From Magnetococcus sp. PR-3 (lineage in GTDB: Bacteria > Pseudomonadota > Magnetococcia > Magnetococcales > Magnetococcaceae), in the NCBI RefSeq assembly GCF_036689865.1, contig NZ_JBAHUQ010000021.1, positions 45,327 through 109,326 on the forward strand: DNA of 64,000 bases, read 5' to 3'. Under the pieces are notes generated by a model. It did not search any database, had not been told where the DNA came from, and saw nothing but the letters and a program-made list of their open reading frames with translations. The position numbers and the translations under genes were made by a program. Position 1 is the stretch's first letter. Each line of letters starts with the position of its first letter. Positions 8,732 through 21,533 of the stretch are shown here, in pieces.

Positions 8732-9499
8732 TTAAGTCCGGCTGTATTCCCCATTAACATCCGTTAGCACTTCGCGCCCTGTCTCTGTCACCACCAGTGT
8801 ATGTTCATACTGAGCAGAGAGGCTGTGGTCTTTGGTCACAACCGTCCATTGGTCTGGCATCAACTTGATATAGGGTTTGCCTAAATTGACCATCGGCTCA
8901 ACGGTAAAGACCATACCAGGTTTAATCTCAACCCCTTCACCATGGTTCCCAAAGTGCAAAATGGCAGGTTCTTCATGAAATTTTTCACCAATACCATGCC
9001 CGCAGTATTCCCGCACAACCGTACAGCGATTCTGACGAGCGTACTGTTCAATAACAGCACCAATATCCCCTACATGTGCGCCAGGACGAACCGCATCAAT
9101 GCCTAAATCAAGGCAGTACTTGGCGACATCCGCAATTTTTTTACCTTTTTTGGTTGGCGTGCCAACATGGAAGGTGCGGCTGGTATCGCCATGCCATCCA
9201 TCAATAATGGTTGTGATATCGACATTGATAATATCACCCTCACGCAAAATACGGTCACCAGGAATGCCGTGGCAGACCTGATGGTTCACCGATGTGCAGA
9301 TGGATTTTGGGAAACCCCGGTAGTTCAAAGGTGCGGGAATGGCATTATGACTGAGAATGTAGTCATGGCAGATGGTGTTTAACTGCTCGGTGCTGACCCC
9401 TGCTTTAATATGTGGCTCGATCATATTGAGAGTCTCACCCGCCAGTCGGCAGGTAACACGCATTTTCTCAATCTGTTCCGGGGTTTTAATGGCAATCAT
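8732..9499 (-). CDS. map: Methionine aminopeptidase, type I
   Basis: A 255-residue cytoplasmic metalloprotease that removes the N-terminal methionine of nascent proteins. All five metal ligands of the pita-bread fold are seen: Asp in INVDIT, Asp in HGDTSRTF, His in GHGIGEKFHEEP, Glu in FTVEPMV and Glu in AQYEHT. Length matches E. coli Map; there is no N-terminal zinc-finger extension. It is last in a probable three-gene minus-strand unit (PDZ protein, sfsA, map), 52 bases after sfsA, and is followed by a terminator. It is not next to rpsB as in many other proteobacteria. Confidence 0.97.
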   Translation of the reverse strand: MIAIKTPEQIEKMRVTCRLAGETLNMIEPHIKAGVSTEQLNTICHDYILSHNAIPAPLNYRGFPKSICTSVNHQVCHGIPGDRILREGDIINVDITTIIDGWHGDTSRTFHVGTPTKKGKKIADVAKYCLDLGIDAVRPGAHVGDIGAVIEQYARQNRCTVVREYCGHGIGEKFHEEPAILHFGNHGEGVEIKPGMVFTVEPMVNLGKPYIKLMPDQWTVVTKDHSLSAQYEHTLVVTETGREVLTDVNGEYSRT

Positions 9500-9551
9500 G
9501 GAAGCTCACTCCACACGGTCCTTGGGGATCGTGATAAAAACGTTCACATAT

Positions 9552-10250
9552 TTACGATAGGGTGGCGGTTAACGGGCGCACCACCTGAATCGATTGAGGT
9601 GTGACATCACAGGCGTATACCAAACACTCAACGCCAGCATCCAGCGCAGATTTTAACGACTGGGCATATGTGGGGTCTATCTCTTTAGCAGGGCGAAAAT
9701 GGTCGCAATCAGACCGCTGGACAATAAACAGGATTACCCCCCGATGTCCAGCTTTAACCGCCTCAATCAGGGCGCCAAGATGTTTAGCCCCGCGTTTGGT
9801 TACAGCATCCGGAAAGGCTGCATCCCCTCCAAGTTGTAGGGTGACACTCTTGACCTCAACATAAGTCAGCGCACCCTCTGCATCCGTTAAGCGAAAATCC
9901 AACCGGGAATCATGAAAAGGGACCTCACGCTTTAACGCTGCAAATCCGTTGAGCGGTTCAATCACGCCCTTTTCCATCGCTTCAGCGGCAATACGGTTGG
10001 CCAAGCCTGTATTAACACCGACTAAGGCCCCACGATCATGCACAAGTTCCAGGGTCCAGGCGAGCTTGCGCTTAGGGTTGTCGGAATGGGAGATGTAAAC
10101 CGGTTCTCCTTCATGGACCAGCCCCTTCATGGAACCTGAATTGGCACAATGGACGGTGACTTCTTGGCCATCCTCCATGGTGACATCTGTTAAGAAGCGC
10201 TTATACCGTTTAATCATGCGTGCCGGTGTTAGGGGTGCTGCAAATTCCAT
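9552..10250 (-). CDS. sfsA: SfsA family DNA-binding protein / nuclease
   Basis: A 232-residue protein matching SfsA throughout: KRYKRFLTDVTMEDG near the start, VHCANSGSMKGL, KRKLAWTLELV, VGVNTGLANRIAAEA, the DSRLDFRL and TYVEVKSVTL catalytic-type acidic residues, then FPDAVTKRGAKHL. SfsA was first linked to sugar fermentation stimulation in E. coli; the family is also annotated as DNA/RNA nucleases with a PD-(D/E)XK-like core. It lies between the two-PDZ gene (14 bases upstream) and map on the same strand. Its cellular role here is unknown. Confidence 0.95.
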   Translation of the reverse strand: MEFAAPLTPARMIKRYKRFLTDVTMEDGQEVTVHCANSGSMKGLVHEGEPVYISHSDNPKRKLAWTLELVHDRGALVGVNTGLANRIAAEAMEKGVIEPLNGFAALKREVPFHDSRLDFRLTDAEGALTYVEVKSVTLQLGGDAAFPDAVTKRGAKHLGALIEAVKAGHRGVILFIVQRSDCDHFRPAKEIDPTYAQSLKSALDAGVECLVYACDVTPQSIQVVRPLTATLS

Positions 10251-10264
10251 GGTTCTATTCCCGT

Positions 10265-11215
10265 TTAGCGGCGCCTTGGGCGTGCAGCGACATCGACATC
10301 CACCTTATGAACTTTACCTGCACGTTTGTAGGTAATGCTGAGCTTTTGGCCTGGGAGCAGTTTATTGATCTCTTGAATCAACTGTTGATCTGTGGTGACC
10401 TTGGCTTGATTCACCTTTTGGATTAGATCGCCCTCTTTTAATCCACCTTTAGCAGCCGGGCTGGTGGGCGCAACCCCTTCAACCACAATACCTTTTGGTG
10501 TGTTTTCAACAGCAACACCCAACCAAGGTTTGGCTTTTCCTCCAGCCATGCGTTGACGTGGGGGAGGCGGGGGTGGGCGCTGGCCGTAGTTCTCTGGCCC
10601 AAAGCCTCCTTGGCCAAAACCGCCCTGCTGACTCATGGGATCACCAAAGCCACCTTCCTGACCATAACCAGGGGGCGGCGGTGGGGGCTGACTACCGCCA
10701 TAGCCTTCTTGACCAAACCCACCGGGTGGTGGGGGGGGAGGCATCTCACCATAACCACCACCGGGACCTCCATAGCCCCCTCGTGGGCCGCTATGCATGT
10801 TGCCGCCAAATGGACCATTACGCATCATGCGGCGTGGGGTATCCATCATGCTGCCCATCGGGGTGTTGGGGTAGGAGGTGACAGAGCCATGATCCTTGCT
10901 GTCTTCCAAGGTTGTTTTTAGGTAGGTCAGGTTTCCTTGGCGCATCACTTTCAGCGTAACGCGCGTTCCTGGTTTAGTGGTGGCGACGCGTCGGGCAAAT
11001 TGACCCGGCCCACGGATGGCATGACCATTCAACTCCAGAATAATATCATTCCGTTCCAGGCCAGCTTTGTCGGCAGGGCTGTCTTTAATAATTTCCCCTA
11101 CCTGAACCCCTTTGGGTGTATTAATTGTGGCCCCTAACCAGCCATCGGCCACTGCTGGGGAGCTGCTTAAAAGGCCTATGGTTAGCAGAGCCATTAAACG
11201 CAGTGGTTTTTTCAT
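10265..11215 (-). CDS. Secreted protein with two PDZ domains joined by a Gly/Pro/Gln-rich linker
   Basis: About 316 residues. The start at 11215 has GAGAGGG about 6 bases upstream; an upstream in-frame codon at 11257 is less likely. A Sec signal peptide (cleavage after AVA, about residue 23) leads to PDZ domain 1 (GWLGATI...DSPADKAGLERNDIILELNG), then a 110-residue low-complexity linker with PPPPPP blocks and GGFGQ/GGYG repeats, then PDZ domain 2 (PWLGVAVENTPKGIVVEGV...GGLKEGDLIQKVN) and a basic tail. There is no trypsin-like protease domain, unlike DegP or MamE. Probably a periplasmic scaffold or peptide-binding adaptor. First gene of the unit with sfsA and map. Confidence 0.8.
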   Translation of the reverse strand: MKKPLRLMALLTIGLLSSSPAVADGWLGATINTPKGVQVGEIIKDSPADKAGLERNDIILELNGHAIRGPGQFARRVATTKPGTRVTLKVMRQGNLTYLKTTLEDSKDHGSVTSYPNTPMGSMMDTPRRMMRNGPFGGNMHSGPRGGYGGPGGGYGEMPPPPPPGGFGQEGYGGSQPPPPPPGYGQEGGFGDPMSQQGGFGQGGFGPENYGQRPPPPPPRQRMAGGKAKPWLGVAVENTPKGIVVEGVAPTSPAAKGGLKEGDLIQKVNQAKVTTDQQLIQEINKLLPGQKLSITYKRAGKVHKVDVDVAARPRRR

Positions 11216-11528
11216 GGTAACCCTCTCTTTGGGAATCAATCGTCTTGGATTTTGCAAGTCGTTGAAAATATATGATTAAGTTTTTAGCGTTTCGGTGGTT
11301 GTTCCAAAAAACAGAGCCATTCATTCTAATGATGACCCTGTTGTGTGGAACAAACTATTCATTTAAACCATTTTTTCGTATGCTCTACAAGCTGTGCCAT
11401 CATTGTTACGCTTATTGACGAAAGTAGCTAAAAAGAGTATAAGCGGCGGCACGCTTATATAAAGAAAGTTCATCATGTCATCGTGAAGGGGTCTTTGACT
11501 ACCCCGTCCCAACGCTGGAGCACACACT
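11216..11528. other. Divergent promoter region between the PDZ gene and carA
   Basis: About 310 bases separating minus-strand and plus-strand transcription units. No arginine- or pyrimidine-linked leader peptide, PyrR site or riboswitch was recognised upstream of carA. Confidence 0.5.
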
Positions 11529-12668
11529 TTGAACATGCAGCAATCCGACCAAGGCCGTGCGGTTTTGGTTCTAGAAGATGGCACCCGCTACGACGGGCGC
11601 TCCCTTGGTGCCCACACTGAACAGGTTGGAGAGGTGTGCTTTAATACCTCTATGACCGGGTATCAGGAGATAATGAGCGACCCGTCCTATGCTGGACAGA
11701 TTGTCACCATGACCTATACCCAAATGGGTAATGTGGGCATCAACCCCGAAGATATGGAATCACGTCGTCCCTGGATACGTGGCTTCATCGTCAAGGAGTC
11801 CGCACGCCGTTTTAGTAACTGGCGTTCGCAGGAGAGCCTCTCTGTCTTCCTGACTCGGCATAACATCCCTGCCATTGAAGGGATCGATACCCGTGCCTTG
11901 GTCTCCAAGCTGCGGGATGAAGGTGCCATGCGTGGGGTAATCTCAACCACGGACTTCGATACAGACTCACTGGTGGCCAAGGCCAAAGCCTTCCCTGGTT
12001 TGGCCGGTATGGACCTGACGGGTGAAGTGAGTTGTCAGACCTCCTATAACTGGCAGCAAGGGTTGTGGGATCTGGAAGATGGTTATGGGCAAATAGAGGC
12101 CCGCGGTGACCGGAAAAAGGTTACGGTTTTGGACTTTGGTGTCAAACACAACATTCTGCGTGGTTTGGTGCAGGCTGGGTGTGATTTGACCGTGGTTCCT
12201 GCCAAGACCTCTGCCAAAGATATTTTGGCCACTAATCCTGATGGCATCTTCCTCTCCAATGGTCCTGGTGACCCAGATGCGGTTAAGCATGCTGTGGCGA
12301 CCATTCAGGAGTTGATCAAGGCTGATAAACCGCTCTTTGGTATCTGCCTCGGTCATCAAATGCTCTGCCTGGCCCTGGGTGCCCAAACAGATAAAATGAA
12401 ATTTGGTCATCGCGGTGGTAACCATCCCGTGCAGAACCTTTCTACAGGCGTCGTGGAAGTGACCAGTCAGAACCATGGCTTTGTGGTTCGTGATAAAGAG
12501 CTGCCCAGTACGCTGGAAGTTACCCACCGATCTCTGTTTGATGGCAGTGTGGAAGGTATTCGTATCAAGGATAAGCCGGTCTTTTCGGTTCAGTACCATC
12601 CTGAGGCCAGCCCTGGCCCGCACGATGCTCACTACCTGTTCAAACAGTTTGCCGACTTGATGCGCTAA
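11529..12668 (+). CDS. carA: Carbamoyl-phosphate synthase small (glutaminase) subunit
   Basis: A 379-residue class I glutamine amidotransferase subunit; it releases ammonia from glutamine for carbamoyl phosphate, the precursor of arginine and pyrimidines. The N-terminal CarA domain ([21 protein letters not shown]) is followed by the amidotransferase domain with catalytic Cys in FGICLGHQM and His/Glu in [11 protein letters not shown]. The start may be TTG at 11529, with GGAG about 10 bases upstream, or the ATG at 11535. carB follows 20 bases downstream, so the two subunits are co-expressed. Confidence 0.97.
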   Translation: MNMQQSDQGRAVLVLEDGTRYDGRSLGAHTEQVGEVCFNTSMTGYQEIMSDPSYAGQIVTMTYTQMGNVGINPEDMESRRPWIRGFIVKESARRFSNWRSQESLSVFLTRHNIPAIEGIDTRALVSKLRDEGAMRGVISTTDFDTDSLVAKAKAFPGLAGMDLTGEVSCQTSYNWQQGLWDLEDGYGQIEARGDRKKVTVLDFGVKHNILRGLVQAGCDLTVVPAKTSAKDILATNPDGIFLSNGPGDPDAVKHAVATIQELIKADKPLFGICLGHQMLCLALGAQTDKMKFGHRGGNHPVQNLSTGVVEVTSQNHGFVVRDKELPSTLEVTHRSLFDGSVEGIRIKDKPVFSVQYHPEASPGPHDAHYLFKQFADLMR

Positions 12669-12688
12669 AGAGGGTTATAGAGGACGCC

Positions 12689-15600
12689 ATGCCCAAACGT
12701 ACCGATCTTAAAAAAATCATGCTCATCGGCTCGGGACCCATCGTTATTGGTCAGGCCTGTGAGTTCGACTACTCCGGTGCCCAGGCCTGTAAGGCTCTGA
12801 AGGAAGAAGGTTATGAAGTGGTGTTGGTGAATTCCAACCCTGCGACCATCATGACCGACCCTGAGCTTGCAGACCGTACCTATGTGGAGCCTATTACCGT
12901 TCCATCGGTTACCCGGATTATTGAAAAAGAGCGCCCTGATGCCATTCTGCCCACCATGGGTGGCCAGACTGCATTGAATACCGCTTTGAATTTGGCCGAT
13001 GCGGGTGTGCTTGAGAAGTACAATGTCGATCTGATCGGTGCATCCCGAGACGCCATCAGCAAAGCCGAAGATCGTGAGCGTTTTAAAAAGGCCATGGAAG
13101 ATATTGGCCTGGAAATGCCAAAATCCGGTTTTGCGCACTCCATGGAAGAGGCCTGGGAAATCCAGAGTCAGGTGGGTTACCCCACCATTATCCGCCCCAG
13201 CTTCACCTTGGGGGGGACTGGCGGTGGTATTGCTTATAACTCGGAAGAGTTTGAAGAGATTATCCGTCGTGGTTTGGCGGCATCGCCCACCACCGAAGTG
13301 CTGGTTGAAGAGTCGGTGCTGGGTTGGAAAGAGTTTGAGATGGAGGTGGTGCGGGATCGCCTGGATAACGCCATCATCGTCTGCTCTATTGAAAACTTTG
13401 ATCCCATGGGTGTGCATACAGGTGACTCCATCACCGTAGCGCCTGCACAGACACTGACGGACAAGGAGTATCAGATCTTACGTGATGTCTCCATTGCTGT
13501 GTTGCGTGAGATCGGGGTGGATACGGGTGGCTCTAATGTGCAGTTTGCCATCCACCCTGAAAATGGGCGCTTGGTCGTTATTGAGATGAACCCTCGGGTT
13601 TCCCGCTCTTCAGCGCTGGCGTCCAAGGCAACGGGTTTTCCCATTGCTAAAGTGGCTGCTAAGCTGGCCATCGGCTACACCTTGCCCGAGATTATGAACG
13701 ACATTACCGGGGTTACACCCGCTTCGTTTGAACCAACGATTGACTATGTCGTCACCAAGATCCCCCGTTTTACCTTTGAAAAGTTTCCGCAAGCCAGTGA
13801 TCTGCTCACCACCCAGATGAAATCTGTGGGCGAAGCCATGGCCATTGGCCGTACCTTTAAGGAGTCGTTGCAGAAAGCTTTGCGCTCCATGGAGATCGGG
13901 CTGGATGGCTTTGATGAGATCCTAGACACTGAAAATGCTGGTTGGGAAGGGGTGCTGGAAGAGAAGCTGCACAACCCTGGCCCAGACCGTATTCTTTATG
14001 TGGCTGAGGCCTTCCGTCAGGGCAAGGATCTGGAGTGGCTCTATCGTGTCACCTCGATTGATCCCTGGTTCCTCGATCAAATTCAGCAGATTGTTGAAGC
14101 GGAAGCCTCTGTACGCGGTGGTATTATCGATGGTATTACCGCTGAGCGTTTGCATGAGCTCAAAGGGATGGGCTTTTCGGATGAGCGCCTGGGTGTGTTG
14201 ACTGATGAGTCTGGTGATCGTGTACGTCAACGACGCTTAGCCTGTGGTGTGACCTCCGTCTTTAAGCGTGTGGATACCTGTGCTGCGGAGTTTGCCTCTC
14301 AAACCGCTTACCTCTATGCCACCTATGAGCAGGAGTGTGAAGCGGCACCGTCGGATCGTAAGAAAATTATGATTCTTGGGGGTGGTCCTAACCGTATTGG
14401 TCAGGGTATTGAGTTTGACTACTGCTGTGTGCACGCAGCCTTTGCACTGCGTGAAGCTGACTATGAAACCATCATGGTTAACTGTAACCCTGAGACCGTT
14501 TCCACCGACTATGATACCTCTGATCGTCTCTACTTTGAGCCACTGACTTTTGAAGATGTCATGGCCATTGTGGATCTTGAAAAACCCCATGGTGTGATTG
14601 TGCAATTTGGTGGGCAGACCCCGCTGAAGCTGGCCAAGCGCCTGGAAGAGGCGGGTGTGCCGATTATCGGTACTACGCCTGAGGCTATTGATATTGCAGA
14701 AGATCGGGAGCGCTTTCAGGAGCTGCTGCAGAAACTTGGTTTGCGCCAGCCCCCCAATGGTATTGCCCGTTCTGAACGTGAGGCGATCCGTGAAGCTGAG
14801 GCCATTGGCTTCCCGGTTGTGGTGCGTCCATCCTATGTTTTGGGTGGTCGGGCTATGGAAATTGTGCATGATGTTAAAGATCTGGAGCGCTACATGCGTA
14901 CGGCTGTTCAGGCCTCTCCAGATCATCCGGTACTGATTGACCACTTCCTGAAGGATGCCATTGAGATCGATGTGGATTGCATCGCCGATGGTAAGGATGC
15001 TGTGGTGGCCGGTATTATGGAGCATATTGAAGAGGCAGGGGTTCACTCTGGTGATTCAGCCTGCTCTTTGCCGCCCTATTCGGTTGGTTTGGATTTGATC
15101 AATGAGATTGAACGTCAAACCAAAATGCTGGCTGAGGCGCTGCAAGTTAAAGGCTTGATGAACATTCAGTTCGCCATTCAAAAAGGTGCGGTTTACATCA
15201 TTGAGGTCAACCCTCGTGCGTCACGAACCGTACCGTTTGTTTCCAAAGCTTCTGGTGTGCCCTTTGCCAAGCTGGCGGCTCGTGTCATGGCCGGTGAGAG
15301 TTTGAAAGATCTCGGTTTGACATTGCCACCTAAACCGGGCCATGTTGCGGTTAAAGAGGCTGTCTTCCCCTTCGAGAAGTTCATGAATGTGGACCCTGTA
15401 TTGGGGCCGGAGATGAAGTCTACCGGTGAAGTCATGGGCTTGGCCGATACCTTTGGTGCCGCTTTTGCTAAAGCACAGGAAGGGGCCGGGGTGTTCCTGC
15501 CCATGGCCAGTGAAGAGACCAAAAATCAACGTATCTTCATCTCTGTAAAGGATGAAGATAAAACCGCCATTGTACTGCCAGCGAAGCGTCTGGTTGAAAT

Positions 15601-15916
15601 GGGCTTTAAGTTGAGTGCGACCAACGGTACAGCGCGCTTCCTTAAAGGGGAGGGGATTGAGGTCGAGCCGGTTAATAAAGTGACCGAAGGGCGTCCGCAT
15701 ATTGTTGACCAAATGAAGAGTAATGAAGTGGCTTTGGTCTTTAATACCACCCAGGATAAACGTGCCCTTGAGGACTCTTACCCCATCCGACGTACGGCTT
15801 TGATGAGTAAAATTCCTTATTTTACAACGGTAGCAGGTATGCGAGCAGCCGTTGCTGCCATGGAGTCAATGCAAGCTGCGGACTTTAATTGTAAAGCTCT
15901 GCAAGATTATTATTGA
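12689..15916 (+). CDS. carB: Carbamoyl-phosphate synthase large subunit
   Basis: 1075 residues, full length for the family. It has two homologous ATP-grasp halves, each opening with a nucleotide-binding signature ([20 protein letters not shown] near the start and [20 protein letters not shown] about residue 553). The first half phosphorylates bicarbonate and the second phosphorylates carbamate. The C-terminal methylglyoxal-synthase-like domain (about residue 935 on) is the allosteric region. GAGGA lies about 5 bases before the ATG. A hairpin terminator follows. Confidence 0.98.
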   Translation: MPKRTDLKKIMLIGSGPIVIGQACEFDYSGAQACKALKEEGYEVVLVNSNPATIMTDPELADRTYVEPITVPSVTRIIEKERPDAILPTMGGQTALNTALNLADAGVLEKYNVDLIGASRDAISKAEDRERFKKAMEDIGLEMPKSGFAHSMEEAWEIQSQVGYPTIIRPSFTLGGTGGGIAYNSEEFEEIIRRGLAASPTTEVLVEESVLGWKEFEMEVVRDRLDNAIIVCSIENFDPMGVHTGDSITVAPAQTLTDKEYQILRDVSIAVLREIGVDTGGSNVQFAIHPENGRLVVIEMNPRVSRSSALASKATGFPIAKVAAKLAIGYTLPEIMNDITGVTPASFEPTIDYVVTKIPRFTFEKFPQASDLLTTQMKSVGEAMAIGRTFKESLQKALRSMEIGLDGFDEILDTENAGWEGVLEEKLHNPGPDRILYVAEAFRQGKDLEWLYRVTSIDPWFLDQIQQIVEAEASVRGGIIDGITAERLHELKGMGFSDERLGVLTDESGDRVRQRRLACGVTSVFKRVDTCAAEFASQTAYLYATYEQECEAAPSDRKKIMILGGGPNRIGQGIEFDYCCVHAAFALREADYETIMVNCNPETVSTDYDTSDRLYFEPLTFEDVMAIVDLEKPHGVIVQFGGQTPLKLAKRLEEAGVPIIGTTPEAIDIAEDRERFQELLQKLGLRQPPNGIARSEREAIREAEAIGFPVVVRPSYVLGGRAMEIVHDVKDLERYMRTAVQASPDHPVLIDHFLKDAIEIDVDCIADGKDAVVAGIMEHIEEAGVHSGDSACSLPPYSVGLDLINEIERQTKMLAEALQVKGLMNIQFAIQKGAVYIIEVNPRASRTVPFVSKASGVPFAKLAARVMAGESLKDLGLTLPPKPGHVAVKEAVFPFEKFMNVDPVLGPEMKSTGEVMGLADTFGAAFAKAQEGAGVFLPMASEETKNQRIFISVKDEDKTAIVLPAKRLVEMGFKLSATNGTARFLKGEGIEVEPVNKVTEGRPHIVDQMKSNEVALVFNTTQDKRALEDSYPIRRTALMSKIPYFTTVAGMRAAVAAMESMQAADFNCKALQDYY

Positions 15917-15950
15917 CACCTAGCGGCCAATCCGACATAACTGATTGCTT

Positions 15951-15990
15951 ACGGCGACGCAGCCTTTTGGATGCGTCGCCGTGTTTATTC
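15951..15990 (+). terminator. Terminator-like hairpin after carB
   Basis: Perfect 11-bp inverted repeat ACGGCGACGCA / TGCGTCGCCGT with a 10-base loop, 34 bases after the carB stop; the downstream T-run is weak (GTTTATTC). Confidence 0.7.
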
Positions 15991-16107
15991 ATAAACCTAA
16001 TGGTTGATCCAAACCCACCAGATGCCACAATCGTGGTATCCAGTTGGTAGGTGCCGGTGCCAAAGAGAGGCGGCCACCGGTTGGAAAAGGCTTGAAAAGG
16101 TAGAACG

Positions 16108-16581
16108 ATGAACCAAAAAGTACCCATGACCATGGAAGGCGCCAAGCAGCTTAAAGATGAGCTGAAGCGTCGCAAATCCATCGATCGTAAACGGATTGTG
16201 GCCGCCATTGAAGAGGCGCGTGCCCATGGTGATCTTTCCGAAAATGCTGAGTACCATGCCGCTAAAGAGCAGCAGAGTTTCAATGAAGGGCGTGTTGCCC
16301 AAATAGAAACCATGCTGGCCAGTGCTGAGGTGATCGATACCAGCCGTTTAAGTGCGGAGCGTGTGGTGTTCGGGGCCAAAGTAACGGTTATGGATGAAGA
16401 TACCGAGGAAGAGACCACCTACCATATTGTTGGGGATGAAGAGGCAGATTTAGAGATTGGTAAGATCTCGATTTCCAGCCCTATGGCCCGAGGCATGATT
16501 GGTAAGGAGGAAGGTGACTCCGTAGAGGTGCGTGCACCTGGCGGCTCACGTCATTTTGAGGTGGTAGAAATCACATTCTGA
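16108..16581 (+). CDS. greA: Transcription elongation factor GreA
   Basis: 157 residues, the standard GreA length. The N-terminal coiled coil carries the signature [21 protein letters not shown], whose acidic tip residues (D and E in GDLSENAEY) stimulate the RNA-cleavage activity of stalled RNA polymerase. The C-terminal FKBP-like domain includes [17 protein letters not shown]. It rescues backtracked polymerase in the cytoplasm. Single-gene unit, followed by a strong terminator. Confidence 0.97.
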   Translation: MNQKVPMTMEGAKQLKDELKRRKSIDRKRIVAAIEEARAHGDLSENAEYHAAKEQQSFNEGRVAQIETMLASAEVIDTSRLSAERVVFGAKVTVMDEDTEEETTYHIVGDEEADLEIGKISISSPMARGMIGKEEGDSVEVRAPGGSRHFEVVEITF

Positions 16582-16608
16582 TTTTCTGACATCTTGGCAG
16601 TACCCGGT

Positions 16609-16648
16609 GGGGGGAAGACTATAACTTGTCTTCCCCCCATCTGTTTTT
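16609..16648 (+). terminator. Rho-independent terminator of greA
   Basis: Perfect 11-bp stem GGGGGGAAGAC / GTCTTCCCCCC (16609-16638) with an 8-base loop, followed by ATCTGTTTTTT. Confidence 0.92.
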
Positions 16649-16783
16649 TGGCGGAATTGACCCCCTTATGGGTTCAGAATTGGGCTGAATTTTTCACCCC
16701 AACGGTGTACAATAACCGCCTTTTTCAGCTTCTCAATACAACCCGCTTTTTGTTGGGTTAGAACTTTTATCGGACAGCGAACC

Positions 16784-18927
<2,144 letters not shown>

Positions 18928-18946
18928 TTGGGGGTGCTGATCTACT

Positions 18947-18981
18947 AAGGGTCCCGTCAAAACGGGACCCTTTTTCGTTTT
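18947..18981 (+). terminator. Rho-independent terminator of guaB
   Basis: Perfect 10-bp stem AGGGTCCCGT / ACGGGACCCT with a CAAA loop (18948-18971), followed by TTTTCGTTTTT. A second small hairpin (CGGCG / CGCCG, 18985-19001) lies 30 bases before guaA. Confidence 0.93.
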
Positions 18982-19031
18982 TAACGGCGGATTTTTCGCC
19001 GGTTGCCCACCTTCGTCAATGGGTTTATGCC

Positions 19032-20600
19032 ATGTCTGACGCGCTGCATTCAGAAAAAATACTCATCCTGGACTACGGTTCACAATACACCCAGTTGATT
19101 GCTCGCCGTGTACGTGAAACCCAGGTTTATTGTGAGATTCACGGCCATGAAATGGATGCTGAGGCGGTTAAGGCCTTTAATCCAAATGGGGTCATTCTCT
19201 CGGGTGGTCATCAATCCGTTTATGACAATGAGGCACCGGAACTGAACCAGGCCATTATGGCGCTGGGGGTTCCTGTCTTGGGTATTTGCTACGGCATGCA
19301 AATTTTGGGGCGTCACTTTGGTGGAACCGTAGCCCCCAGTGATAAGCGTGAGTATGGACGTGCTGAGATTGAGGCACCTGTGGGTGCGGTTGGTCCTCTG
19401 TTCCAGGGTTTTGTAGAGGCTGGAGCTAAGACCAATGTCTGGATGAGCCATGGTGACCATGTCGAAGAGATGCCCAAAGGGTTTGTTAAAACGGCTCAAA
19501 CCCCCAATGCTCCCATCGCCGGCATGGCGCATGAGGAGAAGCATGTCTATGGGGTACAGTTCCACCCTGAGGTCAACCATACCGACAACGGTGAACAGCT
19601 GATCCATAACTTTGTGCGCACCATTTGTGGCTGCAATGGGTTGTGGACATCCGATAGCTTTATTGAATATGAGGTGGCTCGGGTTAAAGCGTTGGTTGGT
19701 GATGAGCATGTGATTTTGGGGCTCTCTGGTGGTGTGGATAGCTCAGTTGTTGCAGCCTTATTGCACCGAGCCATTGGCGATCAGTTGACCTGTGTATTTG
19801 TTGATAATGGCCTTCTACGCTTGAATGAAGGTGATCAGGTCATGGAAACCTTTGCCAAGAACATGGGGGTGAAGGTTATTCGGGTCGATGCAGAAGATCG
19901 GTTCTTAGGCAAGCTTATCGGTGTGGCTGACCCTGAAAAGAAACGTAAAATTATTGGTCACACCTTTATTGAAATATTCGATGAAGAGGCGGGTAAGATA
20001 GAGAATGCCAAATGGTTGGCTCAGGGTACAATCTACCCAGATGTTGTAGAGTCTGCAGGTACCAAAACCGGTAAGGCGACCAATATTAAGTCACACCATA
20101 ACGTGGGGGGCTTGCCTGATGATATGGCTCTAAAGCTTCTGGAGCCCCTACGTGAGCTGTTTAAGGATGAAGTGCGTAAGGTTGGTGTAGAGCTGGGTCT
20201 GCCCCACCGTATGGTTTATCGGCACCCTTTCCCTGGCCCTGGTTTGGGGGTGAGAATTTTAGGGGAAGTGAAAAAAAAGTATGCGGACCTGCTGCGTTTG
20301 GCCGATGCGATCTATATGGAGGAGCTTTATGCTTCGGGGCATTATGATCGGATTTCCCAGGCTTTTGCGGTCTTTTTGCCGGTTAAGAGCGTCGGTGTCA
20401 TGGGGGATGGCCGTACCTATGACTATGTGGTGGCCTTGCGTGCGGTGGAAACCAAAGATTTTATGACCGCAACCTGGTATCCCATGCCTCATGATCTCTT
20501 AAGCCATATATCTAACCGCATTATCAATGAGATCAACGGCATCAACCGTGTTACCTACGATATTACCTCTAAACCACCCGGTACCATTGAGTGGGAGTAA
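19032..20600 (+). CDS. guaA: GMP synthase (glutamine-hydrolysing)
   Basis: 522 residues; converts XMP to GMP with ATP and glutamine. N-terminal class I amidotransferase domain: [20 protein letters not shown] at the start, catalytic Cys in [11 protein letters not shown] and His/Glu in [11 protein letters not shown]. Then the ATP-pyrophosphatase domain with the P-loop [16 protein letters not shown], and the C-terminal dimerisation domain ending [17 protein letters not shown], the invariant GuaA C-terminus. It sits downstream of guaB with a terminator between, so independent or read-through expression is possible. Confidence 0.98.
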   Translation: MSDALHSEKILILDYGSQYTQLIARRVRETQVYCEIHGHEMDAEAVKAFNPNGVILSGGHQSVYDNEAPELNQAIMALGVPVLGICYGMQILGRHFGGTVAPSDKREYGRAEIEAPVGAVGPLFQGFVEAGAKTNVWMSHGDHVEEMPKGFVKTAQTPNAPIAGMAHEEKHVYGVQFHPEVNHTDNGEQLIHNFVRTICGCNGLWTSDSFIEYEVARVKALVGDEHVILGLSGGVDSSVVAALLHRAIGDQLTCVFVDNGLLRLNEGDQVMETFAKNMGVKVIRVDAEDRFLGKLIGVADPEKKRKIIGHTFIEIFDEEAGKIENAKWLAQGTIYPDVVESAGTKTGKATNIKSHHNVGGLPDDMALKLLEPLRELFKDEVRKVGVELGLPHRMVYRHPFPGPGLGVRILGEVKKKYADLLRLADAIYMEELYASGHYDRISQAFAVFLPVKSVGVMGDGRTYDYVVALRAVETKDFMTATWYPMPHDLLSHISNRIINEINGINRVTYDITSKPPGTIEWE

Positions 20601-20642
20601 TATTCATCGTTTGAGGTTGATATTATATGGTGTGTGATCTTT

Positions 20643-20692
20643 AAAGCACCAATAGACGAATGGTTTAAATCCTTGTGTCTATTGGTGCTTTT
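20643..20692 (+). terminator. Rho-independent terminator of guaA
   Basis: Long perfect inverted repeat of 15 bp (AAAGCACCAATAGAC / GTCTATTGGTGCTTT) with a 19-base loop, ending in a T-run, 43 bases after the guaA stop. Confidence 0.85.
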
Positions 20693-20761
20693 CTGTAAGT
20701 AAAGTAGAGATCCCCAGCTGCCTATATTCCTGTTAGGTAAAGCGCCGAAAAGGAAGTTGAT

Positions 20762-21262
20762 ATGTTGATCTATGATGAACTGATCTCTTTTCTTAAAAAG
20801 AAACGTGGGGAGATGAAGGCGAAATTTAATCGCCATGTATCGATTCAAGATCTATTGTCCGACCGGTGGGAAACCGCGCAGTTTAACGGTTTTGGTCAAG
20901 GAAGTTCTTGCTATAACAATGTTTTGATCCTTGGGGATGTTGAGGTAGGCGAGCATGTTTGGATTGGGCCGAATGTGATTTTAGATGGTTCTGGTGGATT
21001 GAAAATTGGAGATTATGTCTCCATTAGTGCCGGGGTGCATATCTATTCTCACCATACCGTAAAATGGGCGACCTCTATGGGCAAAGAGGAGGTCGAAAAA
21101 AGGGCGACCTCTATAGGTAGTGGTGTCTTTATTGGGCCAAATTCAGTGATCCAGATGGGGGTGGATGTGGGGGATCGGGCCGTCATCGGGGCGATGAGCT
21201 TTGTTAATAAAGATATACCTGCAGAGGGTAAATGGCTTGGAACCCATTTAAAGACAACATAA
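20762..21262 (+). CDS. Left-handed beta-helix acyltransferase
   Basis: 166 residues. Hexapeptide-repeat pattern over most of the length (VLILGDVEVGEHVWIGPNVI, then LKIGDYVSISAGVHIYSH, then GSGVFIGPNSVIQMGVDVGD), with His in IYSHHT at the position of the catalytic His of sugar O-acetyltransferases (LacA/NodL/VatD family). Likely transfers an acyl group from acyl-CoA to a sugar or lipid precursor; the substrate is unknown. AAGGA lies about 9 bases before the ATG. It stands alone between terminators; no polysaccharide genes are nearby. Confidence 0.82.
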   Translation: MLIYDELISFLKKKRGEMKAKFNRHVSIQDLLSDRWETAQFNGFGQGSSCYNNVLILGDVEVGEHVWIGPNVILDGSGGLKIGDYVSISAGVHIYSHHTVKWATSMGKEEVEKRATSIGSGVFIGPNSVIQMGVDVGDRAVIGAMSFVNKDIPAEGKWLGTHLKTT

Positions 21263-21475
21263 GCCTGCCATTGCGGCTCTTTTGATGATCTGGAAAGAAA
21301 TGGTCAGGCACTGTAGAGCATAAAGGTAGTGTGTGACGGTGTGGGGCTTTAAGCAGGTGGATAGGAAGGTTGTTGTCTAGCTTTAAGGTCTGTTAGATTT
21401 TTTGTACGGTCGCTAAAAACCTACCCATGTGGAGTGTATGGACCCTGTTATGGATCATGATGTTTGACTGTATAC
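21263..21475. other. Short intergenic stretch after the acyltransferase gene
   Basis: No gene or site recognised between the acyltransferase and the terminator at 21476. Confidence 0.5.
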
Positions 21476-21505
21476 AAAAAAGCCCCGCTAATGGCGGGGC
21501 TTTTT
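21476..21505 (-). terminator. Bidirectional terminator below the 27-residue microprotein gene
   Basis: AAAAAA-GCCCCGC / GCGGGGC-TTTTT (stems 21482-21488 and 21494-21500) with a 5-base loop and T-runs on both strands. On the minus strand it lies 28 bases past the stop of the small gene at 21534; on the plus strand it could also end the acyltransferase transcript. Confidence 0.9.
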
Positions 21506-21533
21506 GTTTCTCCCGTTAGGGGAGCGCATGCGC

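Noticed and set aside
10265..11215. Assignment as a MamE-type magnetosome protease
   Set aside because: No trypsin-like domain, no haem motif, and no magnetosome genes nearby; only PDZ domains are shared.
14237..15046. Long antisense frames over carB and guaB
   Set aside because: They lie wholly inside highly conserved housekeeping genes and have shadow-type composition.
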